From positions 1 through 7,394 of the forward strand of contig CAINOM010000565.1 of the NCBI GenBank assembly GCA_903851455.1: 7,394 nt of DNA, in the 5' to 3' direction. Positions 1 through 6,285 of the stretch are shown here, in pieces. The DNA is from an uncultured Bacteroidota bacterium. GTDB lineage: Bacteria > Bacteroidota > Bacteroidia > Chitinophagales > Chitinophagaceae. The position numbers were made by a program, and so were the translations under genes. The number at the start of each line of letters is the position of its first letter. The first letter of the stretch is position 1. The notes beneath the pieces are model-generated. The model was not told the DNA's origin, searched no databases, and saw nothing but the letters and a program-made list of their open reading frames with translations.

Positions 1-2
1 CA

Positions 3-302
3 CTAGCACCTGCAGCAATGCGCCTTCTGGCGAAACAACTCTTTTTCCTCCGGTGTCATATTCTGCCACTGGCCAAACATCTGCTTCCTGCCGCGCCACC
101 TGCCATGCCTGCCCTTAAAGCCGCTGAACAATATCCGGCTAAGCAATAAGATACCCGCCGCCTGCCATATCGTGATCGCGCCTACGTGGAATACTGCCGG
201 GAAAATATGATTCCACAGGAACATAACAAGACTGCTAAAAACAAATGCACCTGCCGTGACCGCAGCGATCACCAGGGGTATTTTTATCCATCTCTTTTTC
301 AT
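3..302 (-). CDS. Small two-helix membrane protein, function unknown
   Basis: A 99-residue protein. The N-terminus is basic (MKKRWIK), followed by a hydrophobic helix at about residues 8-30 and a second at about 41-60, then a strongly basic stretch (KGRHGRWRGRK, 63-73), a short segment with MTPEEKELFRQK (82-93) and a final HCCRC. It is therefore probably an inner-membrane protein with a cytosolic basic tail; the terminal His/Cys cluster could bind a metal or form disulfides, which is inference. The reading frame stays open 39 codons further upstream, but that extension looks non-coding and contains a promoter-like TAGCTTTG, so the ATG at 302 is chosen. From memory, similar short proteins with a W-N-x-x-x-P-A motif and a C-terminal TPEE(R/K)E segment are common in Bacteroidota, sometimes next to sigma-factor genes, but the next gene lies outside the window. 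It is on the same strand as the PorP/SprF gene, 132 bases downstream of it, probably separately transcribed. Confidence 0.68.
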   Translation of the reverse strand: MKKRWIKIPLVIAAVTAGAFVFSSLVMFLWNHIFPAVFHVGAITIWQAAGILLLSRILFSGFKGRHGRWRGRKQMFGQWQNMTPEEKELFRQKAHCCRC

Positions 303-319
303 AAAAACTGAATTTTCAC

Positions 320-351
320 CAAAGCTACATTGCCGACGTTGGCCCGGTAAA
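320..351 (-). promoter_or_regulatory. Candidate Bacteroidota-type promoter for the small membrane protein
   Basis: On the minus strand TTTA (351-348) is followed by 20 bases and then TAGCTTTG (327-320). The second box matches the Bacteroidota -7 consensus TAnnTTTG exactly; the first matches the -33 box TTTG at three of four positions. The TTTG ends 17 bases before the ATG at 302, which predicts a leader of roughly a dozen bases. The spacing equals that of the pheS promoter in this window. Seen directly; activity is inferred. Confidence 0.45.
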
Positions 352-414
352 TGGTTTTCGGTAATGGCCGCAAAAATGAAGGTGAACGCCGGAAGACCGA
401 CGGGAAAAGGAAGG

Positions 415-426
415 ATCAATATTGAT
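415..426. repeat. 12-bp perfect palindrome after the PorP/SprF gene
   Basis: ATCAAT directly followed by ATTGAT, a perfect palindrome without a spacer, starting 8 bases past the TAA stop of the PorP/SprF gene. It is too AT-rich and lacks a loop and a U-run of the standard kind, so it is a poor intrinsic terminator. It could be a weak processing or binding site, or chance. Confidence 0.3.
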
Positions 427-434
427 GAAAAGTC

Positions 435-1508
435 TTAGAACCTCGGGCAAACCGTTTTGCTGGCAAGCCCGTTTTTACCGGCATACTTGCCCGAGACAAA
501 CAACGTCAACTCATAGGCGCCCTGCATCTTGCTGGCTTCTTTGAGGGTAGAGATATTCACATCGTAGCTGATGCCCAAAGCCATATGCTTATATTTCAAC
601 TTCACAACCGGGATGATGGCATCAGCATAACGATAGTAAGCGCCACCTGATAATACCACTGTTTCTTCGAAAGCCTGCGAAGCCGCGGTCCAGCTCACCA
701 GTGCGCCCACCAGTATCTCGTTATAGGTGCCCTGCCTCGCATAGTTAGCCTGTGCCATGATCGAAATATTCTCCGTGAAATTTCCGGCAACACCAAGGTT
801 ACCATTCCAGCGGATATTCTCGTTAAAGCCGGCAGACTGGTAATAAGAAAATTTAGGCTGCGTAAAATGATAGCCGGAAAAACCGATGATATAGGTAAGC
901 TTGTTGTCCGCGCCTGCCGAAGTATTCAGGTTCACGCCACCACCCAGGTCAAACAACGTCATCTTGGGATTAGGTAAGTTTTCCAGCGATGGATTGCTGG
1001 CATTATAGTGCCCGTTCTGATACTGGTTGTTAAAGGTAGCCTTACCCGGGTCAAAACTATACTGCATATAGCCCCCTGCAAAGCCCACAGATAAATAGGT
1101 ATTATGATCGGGTGACAATAGCTTGTTGTAATTGATCGCAGGATAGATAGCGGTGATCTTCTGGTCTATACTACCTGCCTCATCTACATAACCAAGCAAG
1201 CCAAAGCTCAAAAAATCATCATTGCGCGAACTTACACCCACATGGGTCTCCGCACTGACCAGGGCTGTGCGGAATGGATTGCTGATACTGCTCCACTGGT
1301 TGCGGTAGTAAACGCCAAATTTGTAATCATCGCTGAACACACCTGTGAGCGCCGGGTTTCGTAGGATCGACATTTCATAGAACTGTGAGAAATGTATATC
1401 CGCCTGCGCACTAGCATCAATGGGTTGCCATGCAAATAAAATCCCCAAAAAGCACGCGATACGCGCAATGCCATTTTGAATTTTGAATTTTGAATTTTGA
1501 ATTTGCAT
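435..1508 (-). CDS. PorP/SprF-family type IX secretion outer-membrane protein
   Basis: A 357-residue outer-membrane beta-barrel protein of the PorP/SprF family, close to the usual length. The N-terminus has a short polar stretch, a hydrophobic core (about 14-27) and a likely signal-peptidase site at ASA-QA (34/35). The mature protein opens with the family signature DIHFSQFYE...RNPALTG (37-57) and then YRNQW (69-73), continues as alternating amphipathic beta strands with many aromatic and glycine residues, and ends in the typical CPRF. PorP/SprF proteins support export and surface attachment of T9SS substrates that have a type B C-terminal domain, and each often serves the substrate encoded just upstream. 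That is the arrangement here: the ATG shares one base with the stop codon of the adhesin gene (TAATG), which implies one transcript and translational coupling. The start is forced, because no other ATG precedes the signal peptide. Oddly, codons 3-12 are made from tandem 7-bp repeats, giving IQNSKFKIQN, which is not part of the conserved family and could make expression slippage-prone. Confidence 0.95.
   Translation of the reverse strand: MQIQNSKFKIQNGIARIACFLGILFAWQPIDASAQADIHFSQFYEMSILRNPALTGVFSDDYKFGVYYRNQWSSISNPFRTALVSAETHVGVSSRNDDFLSFGLLGYVDEAGSIDQKITAIYPAINYNKLLSPDHNTYLSVGFAGGYMQYSFDPGKATFNNQYQNGHYNASNPSLENLPNPKMTLFDLGGGVNLNTSAGADNKLTYIIGFSGYHFTQPKFSYYQSAGFNENIRWNGNLGVAGNFTENISIMAQANYARQGTYNEILVGALVSWTAASQAFEETVVLSGGAYYRYADAIIPVVKLKYKHMALGISYDVNISTLKEASKMQGAYELTLFVSGKYAGKNGLASKTVCPRF
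1473..1505. repeat. Heptanucleotide tandem repeat at the 5' end of the PorP/SprF gene
   Basis: Four perfect copies of ATTTTGA (plus strand; TCAAAAT on the coding strand) at 1473-1500, followed by a partial ATTTG to 1505. The array begins one base after the initiation codon on the coding strand. Because 7 is not a multiple of 3, gain or loss of one copy shifts the reading frame; three copies restore it. The coding-strand repeat contains no stop codon in any of its three frames, whereas the opposite strand contains TGA. Repeats of this heptamer type, encoding NSKFKIQN-like peptides, are familiar from several bacterial genomes as simple repeats. Confidence 0.9.
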
Positions 1509-4500
1509 TATCTGATTATCGTTACATCACCTTTAAGAAATACCGGTTCACCCGTTTCACATATCGCATCCACTACATAAACATATACATCCGGCCGCGG
1601 CGTGGCGCCACCAAAGGTGCCGTCCCATGCGTTCGTCTCATCATTCATCTGTATGTTGGTCCGCTCAAACATCAGCTCGCCCCAGCGATTGTAAATACGG
1701 AAAGATTTGATCGAAGAGATCCCTGTGCCGCGTGGATAGAACACATCATTCTGTCCGTCTCCGTTTGGTGTAAACGAATTCGGTATGAACACCTGGCTGG
1801 TGCTGCAGTACAAATGGATCGTCACCGAATCAGAAGCATGGCAGCCGTGATTGGTGGTGACCTCTACACCATACGTTGTCGTCACCGACATGCTGGCAAC
1901 CGGGTTGGCACAAGTACTGCAGCTTAGAGAGCCATCCGGCGCCCAGGCATAGGTAGAAATATTCGTTCCCGTGGCGCTTAGCTGCGCATCAGAGCCTGCC
2001 AGTAATGTTTGGTCGGGTCCTGCATTTACTGTGGGTAGCGGGTAAACAATGATCGTTACATAATTAACATCGGCCAGGCAGCTGCCCAGCTGTGCGGTCA
2101 CAGTATACGTTGTTGTAACCGTAGGATCGGCAATAGGGTTGGATATAGTGCTGTTGCTAAGGCCCATCGGCGGTGTCCACGTAAATTTGGTCGCACCTGA
2201 ATCCGACAATTGCACCCGCGTACCATAACAAACCGCCGTGTCCCCATGGCTCACACTTACCGTCTGCGTTTTCAGGAATACAGTAACAGTATCAAAATTG
2301 GTACAGCCATGAATATCCGTTCCTGTTACGGTATAAGTCGTCACTACCGTGGTGGTCGCATTTGTCGGGTTGCAGGCCGTGCAGCTTAGCGTAGCCGGTG
2401 GCGCCCACGTATAGCTCACCCCTCCATAACCATAAAGCGTGGCCGCATCTCCCACACAGATAGTTGTATCAGGCGATGCAGTGATAATTGGCGGCGGGTA
2501 AATGATCACAGATTCCGTAACGGTAGAACTGCAGCCCCATGCGTCTGTAGCCATTAAACTCACACTATAAGTACCTGAAGCGCCGTAATAATAACTTGGA
2601 CTGTCCAGCGTACTTGTCCCGCTTCCGAAGGACCAGGACACGCCTGTTACGTGCGACCAGTAACTGCTCGAGGTATCAACAAAATGCACCGAATCACCGA
2701 TACATGCATTGGTCGTTCTGAACCCGGTCGTCACAGCATCAACCTTTATGGTATCCTTACCCAGGCTCGAATTCTGGCAGCCTGTATTATCGCTCAATAT
2801 CAGCTTAGGTATGTACGCACCCGGTATGCTGTACGTATGCACCGTATCTGCTGTTGATGAAGAACTGCTGGTACTGCCATCTCCAAAATCCCAGATGATA
2901 AACGGCACATTGGTAACTGTGGAGGTAAAATAAACCGTCAGCGGCGCACAGCCGGTATCTGGCGTATAATTAAACGCGCCGGCATAGCCATATACCACCA
3001 CAGTTTCTGTTGCAGTGTCCAGGCAGCCATAGGCATCACCTGCTACAAGCGTAACGGTATAAGAGCCCGAAGTGATGTAGAGATTCCCGGGCGACACATT
3101 ATTCGATGAATTGCCATCCCCGAAAGTCCACTGGTAACCGATAGCGCCGGTGCTCAGATTATTGAACACCTCTGCCAGTGGTGGACAAATAGAAAACGAA
3201 TCGCTCTCTGAAAATGCAGCCACCGGCCGTGTTACATTTAAAGGCAGGATCGCAGTGTCTGTGCATCCGTGAATATCGGTAACAATAAGCCGTACAATAT
3301 AGCTGCCTGCTGAATTATATACGTGTGAAGGAGAGGTGCTTGCAGATGTGCCACCGTCGCCAAACACCCAGGCCGAACTCACTGCTCCGGTGGACGTATT
3401 ATTGAACGTAACTGTAGCGCCCACACACGGGTGCAGCGGCGTTGCGGTGAATGCCGCTATGGGCTGGTACGCATTCACTGTTGTTGTGGCAGTGTCTTTA
3501 CACCCGATAACATCGGTCACAATTTCTCTTACGGTAAACGCGCCCGCCACCGTGTATGTATGTGCCGTGCTTGTGCTGCCCAGCGAGGCGGTGCCTCCAT
3601 CACCAAATGTCCATGCAAAATTGGAAAGCGACACACCTGTCACATCCGTAGTTATATCTGTGAAGTTGACCAGCAGCGGCACACATCCGGCCGGCGGCAC
3701 ATCATTAAAGGCCGCCACAGGTTTTGCCACAACTACATAATTGGGCTTGATAAGCGTGTCAAGGCAATAATGCACATCTTCTACGATCAGCGTTATCGTA
3801 TACCAGCCCGTGACGTGGAATGTATCCGTATAGATGGCGCTGGTATCATCCCTCAGCGTCCCGTTACGGTACCAGTTATACTGAAAGACGCCCGGCCCTC
3901 CCGTGACGGTTGGCGTAATGAATATCCAGTCGTCCCGGCAGATGGCGGTATCCGAGGCTACGAACTTCAACACCGGTCTCGAAAGATCCACAATGAACCT
4001 GGCCGAATCCCGGCACCCGCTTGATGCATTATATGTCGCCAGGGTTACCGTATAGGTAGTAAGCGCTGGATAAGTATGCACCAGGTTGTCCAGGGTAGAC
4101 GTTGCACCATCGCCGAATATCCACATATGTGTGTCGTCCCCCAGCGAACTATCGCCAAAAGCTACCTGGTTATCCGGTATGCATACATAATGCGATGCAA
4201 TAATGGCCTTGGGCGAATCCACGGTGATATAATTCACCCGCACAAAGGTGTCCGGGCAGCCCCTGTCATAGGCAACGAGCGTTACGGTAAAGGTTCCCGG
4301 CACAGTATAGATATACACCGGATTGGTGAGCGCGCTGGTCCCCCCATCCCCGAAAAACCATAGATAGCTCGTAGCACCCGTACTTGTATTAACAAAGGTA
4401 TCCGCTACCCCATAGCACAAATGGGTATTCGTAGCATAAAAACCGGCAACAGGATGATTGCCCACTGTCACCAACAAATGCGCCGTATCCACGCATCCGT

Positions 4501-6022
4501 TCGCAGTTGTAATGTATACCGAGCAGGTATAAGTGCCAGTCGCTGTATAGGTATGCGATGTTGTAGCCCCGCCTCCGGAAACAGTAGGCGAGCCATCGCC
4601 GTAATTCCAGATGTATGAAGTCACAGCATAAGGGTACGGCCCCAGCACTGGGCAACTGGATGAAACACGGCACGTAAAATTGACAAACAACGGCACACAA
4701 CCAGCCTGTACAGAATCATGGTTGATGCTGATGTTCATGTTGTAGTTGGTATACGTACCCACTATGGTATCCAGGCAGCCGCTCGCATTGGTCACGATCA
4801 TGCTCACTGTGTAGACGCCGCAGGCTCCGTACGTATGAGTGGAAGGGTTACCGCTTCCCGTTCCCCCGTCCCCGTAGTGCCATACCACGGTAGCCCCGGC
4901 GGGCAGGCTGCCGGTGAATGTGGCCGCCGATGGGGCAGGACACGACGGTGATACAGAAAACGTAGCCACTGCCGCTGGCAGAATCGTAATAACATGAGAT
5001 ACCGTTCCCGTACATGGGCCATCAGCTACTACAAGTGTCACCGTATACGTACCTGCTGTATGATAGAAGTTCGTACCGTCATTTAAGGGTGAGGTTCCTC
5101 CGTCTCCAAAGGTCCAGCTGCTGCTGGTATGGGTGCTGCTGGTATTCGTAAAGGTTACCGCAGCATTGATACATGCCGTGCTCGGCCCGGTGAAAGCCGC
5201 AGTCACGCTGCCCACAAATATATACGACGGCAGGGTAATACTATCCTTGCAACCGTTGGCGTCTGTCACCACCAGCTTCACGGTATAAGAACCATCGGTG
5301 GTATAACTGTGCGTTGCAGACGTGCCTGTCCCGGTGCCGCCATCGCCAAAAGTCCAGCTGCAGGTAAATGGCGCCGCTCCGCTCGATGTATTGGTAAAGG
5401 TTACATTACCGGGTGGGTTGCAGATATAAGTAGTGTTGGCAGTAAAGCTGGCGATCGGCGGGGCCAGCACATGTATATACCCACTCTTCGTTAGTGAGGC
5501 TACACATCCCTGGCTGTTGGTTGCAGACAGGGTAATATTATAATAACCCGGCCCGGGAAAAGTATGCGTAGGACTTGGGGACGTACTCGAACTACCATCC
5601 CCAAAGTTCCAGGAATAGGTCATCGCCCCGGCAACACCCGCCGTTGAAGTACTGGTAAAGGTGATTGGCGTACCCATACATACCGACGTATCATCTGCAG
5701 TAAAACTCACTGTCGGTGTGGGGTAAACAGTGATAATGACTGAGTGGGTGGAAGTTGAAGAACCGTTGTATGCCGTAAGTGTCACCGTATATGTGCCTGC
5801 CGTCAGGTAGCTGGTAGATGGGTCGGTAATACCGGTAATAACGCCGTTGCCCAGATCCCAGCTATAACTCGTGGCACCGGAAGAAGTATTAGTAAAATGT
5901 ACCACAAGAGGCGCACAGCCTGAAATATAATCTTCTGTAAAATTTGCAGTTTGCCCGCTTACAGCATACGCTGAAAGAAAAAGAACGAAAAACGAGAATA
6001 GGTGCTTATAAAAAAGCTTCAC
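1508..6022 (-). CDS. Giant secreted PKD-repeat adhesin-like protein with T9SS type B sorting domain
   Basis: A 1504-residue cell-surface or secreted protein. A Sec signal peptide (1-24; MKLFYK, then a Phe/Leu-rich core) is followed by about fourteen PKD-type beta-sandwich modules of 78-95 residues (25-1179), three Ig-like modules (1180-1410) and a type B T9SS C-terminal domain (1411-1504). Most PKD modules carry W-x-FGDG, an HTY and G-x-YTVTL strand, and a cysteine pair near each end (GC-x-PL at the front, GC-x-D at the back) that should form an intramodule disulfide. Such proteins usually act in adhesion, gliding or binding of polysaccharide; no catalytic domain was seen, so an adhesin or scaffold role is inferred. 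The start is GTG: the in-frame TAA two codons upstream rules out a longer form and the signal peptide begins right there. The composition is Ser/Thr/Val-rich, with fewer than twenty lysines. The PorP/SprF gene overlaps its stop by one base. I found no convincing promoter upstream. Confidence 0.96.
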   Translation of the reverse strand: MKLFYKHLFSFFVLFLSAYAVSGQTANFTEDYISGCAPLVVHFTNTSSGATSYSWDLGNGVITGITDPSTSYLTAGTYTVTLTAYNGSSTSTHSVIITVYPTPTVSFTADDTSVCMGTPITFTSTSTAGVAGAMTYSWNFGDGSSSTSPSPTHTFPGPGYYNITLSATNSQGCVASLTKSGYIHVLAPPIASFTANTTYICNPPGNVTFTNTSSGAAPFTCSWTFGDGGTGTGTSATHSYTTDGSYTVKLVVTDANGCKDSITLPSYIFVGSVTAAFTGPSTACINAAVTFTNTSSTHTSSSWTFGDGGTSPLNDGTNFYHTAGTYTVTLVVADGPCTGTVSHVITILPAAVATFSVSPSCPAPSAATFTGSLPAGATVVWHYGDGGTGSGNPSTHTYGACGVYTVSMIVTNASGCLDTIVGTYTNYNMNISINHDSVQAGCVPLFVNFTCRVSSSCPVLGPYPYAVTSYIWNYGDGSPTVSGGGATTSHTYTATGTYTCSVYITTANGCVDTAHLLVTVGNHPVAGFYATNTHLCYGVADTFVNTSTGATSYLWFFGDGGTSALTNPVYIYTVPGTFTVTLVAYDRGCPDTFVRVNYITVDSPKAIIASHYVCIPDNQVAFGDSSLGDDTHMWIFGDGATSTLDNLVHTYPALTTYTVTLATYNASSGCRDSARFIVDLSRPVLKFVASDTAICRDDWIFITPTVTGGPGVFQYNWYRNGTLRDDTSAIYTDTFHVTGWYTITLIVEDVHYCLDTLIKPNYVVVAKPVAAFNDVPPAGCVPLLVNFTDITTDVTGVSLSNFAWTFGDGGTASLGSTSTAHTYTVAGAFTVREIVTDVIGCKDTATTTVNAYQPIAAFTATPLHPCVGATVTFNNTSTGAVSSAWVFGDGGTSASTSPSHVYNSAGSYIVRLIVTDIHGCTDTAILPLNVTRPVAAFSESDSFSICPPLAEVFNNLSTGAIGYQWTFGDGNSSNNVSPGNLYITSGSYTVTLVAGDAYGCLDTATETVVVYGYAGAFNYTPDTGCAPLTVYFTSTVTNVPFIIWDFGDGSTSSSSSTADTVHTYSIPGAYIPKLILSDNTGCQNSSLGKDTIKVDAVTTGFRTTNACIGDSVHFVDTSSSYWSHVTGVSWSFGSGTSTLDSPSYYYGASGTYSVSLMATDAWGCSSTVTESVIIYPPPIITASPDTTICVGDAATLYGYGGVSYTWAPPATLSCTACNPTNATTTVVTTYTVTGTDIHGCTNFDTVTVFLKTQTVSVSHGDTAVCYGTRVQLSDSGATKFTWTPPMGLSNSTISNPIADPTVTTTYTVTAQLGSCLADVNYVTIIVYPLPTVNAGPDQTLLAGSDAQLSATGTNISTYAWAPDGSLSCSTCANPVASMSVTTTYGVEVTTNHGCHASDSVTIHLYCSTSQVFIPNSFTPNGDGQNDVFYPRGTGISSIKSFRIYNRWGELMFERTNIQMNDETNAWDGTFGGATPRPDVYVYVVDAICETGEPVFLKGDVTIIR
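1511..1792 (-). other. Type B T9SS C-terminal sorting domain (gliding-motility-associated type)
   Basis: The last 94 residues (1411-1504) open with IPNSFTPNGDGQNDVF, the hallmark of this domain, continue with the FRIYNRWGELMFE strand and AWDG, and end with a PDVYVYVV strand and KGDVTIIR. In the family this domain directs passage through the T9SS outer-membrane pore; unlike the type A domain it generally needs a PorP/SprF partner and other parts of the protein for secretion. Confidence 0.95.
1793..2485 (-). other. Three Ig-like modules between PKD array and sorting domain
   Basis: Residues 1180-1253, 1254-1330 and 1331-1410 are shorter (74-80 residues) and lack FGDG. Each has a W-(T/A)-P turn, a V/TTTY-x-V strand and, in the first and third, a cysteine-bearing loop (LSCTACNP and LSCSTCANP). 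This style of repeat often sits just before the gliding-type C-terminal domain in Bacteroidota surface proteins, probably as a stalk. Confidence 0.75.
2486..5950 (-). other. Array of about fourteen PKD-type domains in the adhesin
   Basis: Approximate module boundaries by residue: 25-103, 104-189, 190-272, 273-350, 351-428, 429-523, 524-604, 605-683, 684-768, 769-854, 855-933, 934-1013, 1014-1096 and 1097-1179. The core motif FGDG is intact in nine or more of them; it is WDLGNG in module 1, HYGDG and NYGDG in modules 5 and 6, FGSG in module 14, and absent (NWYRNG, 716-721) in module 9. Module 6 is longest and has five cysteines. The modules have diverged at DNA level, so this is an old duplication series, not a recent expansion. 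Confidence 0.88.
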
Positions 6023-6112
6023 GGCTTATATATTAAAATGCGGTAAACTGAAAGGATAATAAAGTTAATAAATCTTTGTTAAATAGGCGTATTTTCAACA
6101 TCAAATGTTAGA

Positions 6113-6128
6113 GATATATTTTTATATC
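6113..6128. repeat. AT-rich inverted repeat in the divergent intergenic region
   Basis: GATATA, four T, TATATC: a perfect 6-bp inverted repeat with a 4-base spacer. It is about 90 bases upstream of the adhesin GTG. In such AT-rich DNA it may be chance; an operator or mRNA hairpin in the adhesin leader is possible. Confidence 0.35.
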
Positions 6129-6146
6129 CAGCATTTACAGTTGTTT

Positions 6147-6166
6147 TACAATACGATAGTATTGTA
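6147..6166. repeat. 8-bp perfect inverted repeat, candidate operator
   Basis: TACAATAC, GATA, GTATTGTA: a perfect 8-bp inverted repeat with a 4-base spacer, halfway between the divergent adhesin and pheS genes. Its symmetry and location suit a dimeric regulator controlling the adhesin operon, or a leader hairpin if the adhesin transcript starts to its right. Seen directly; the role is inferred. The whole 6023-6285 region is markedly more AT-rich than the flanking genes and holds no other gene. Confidence 0.5.
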
Positions 6167-6246
6167 TATTTTAATTTCAATTTAACTTTCTCCCCAACAA
6201 TTTGCACTTTCACCCATATATTAAAGTTGTTAAACATGTAGTAACA

Positions 6247-6278
6247 TTTTAGCCGTTGCGCGCTATAATATATCTTTG
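6247..6278 (+). promoter_or_regulatory. Candidate Bacteroidota-type promoter of pheS
   Basis: TTTT (6247-6250), 20 bases, then TATCTTTG (6271-6278). The second box is an exact TAnnTTTG match and the first is three of four to TTTG. If the box sits at its usual place around -7, transcription begins about four bases after 6278, i.e. at or within a few bases of the pheS ATG at 6286. Confidence 0.68.
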
Positions 6279-6285
6279 CCGTACT

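Noticed and set aside
303..419. 39-codon N-terminal extension of the small membrane protein
   Set aside because: It contains the exact TAGCTTTG promoter box and does not look like a signal peptide continuous with MKKRWIK, which is a natural start.
3431..4024. 197-codon plus-strand open frame inside the adhesin gene, and similar shorter ones at 1490-1927, 3336-3740, 4076-4363 and 5129-5494
   Set aside because: All are opposite the PKD and Ig-like repeats, where biased codon use leaves the other strand open. Their translations are low in hydrophobic pattern and rich in Arg/His/Cys, typical of shadows.
1508..5950. Regularly spaced repeats of the adhesin gene as a CRISPR array or DNA-level tandem repeat
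   Set aside because: The periodicity of about 240 bases is that of the protein modules; the DNA copies are well diverged and no short identical repeat with spacers is present.
6060..6091. TAACTTTA as a -7 box for the adhesin operon on the minus strand
   Set aside because: One mismatch to TAnnTTTG and no acceptable -33 box at 19-21 bases. TAACATTTG a little further upstream has a spacer one base too long. No promoter is claimed.
6256..6285. Upstream in-frame TTG start for pheS
   Set aside because: It lies upstream of the TATCTTTG box, and PheS homologues begin at the position of the ATG at 6286.
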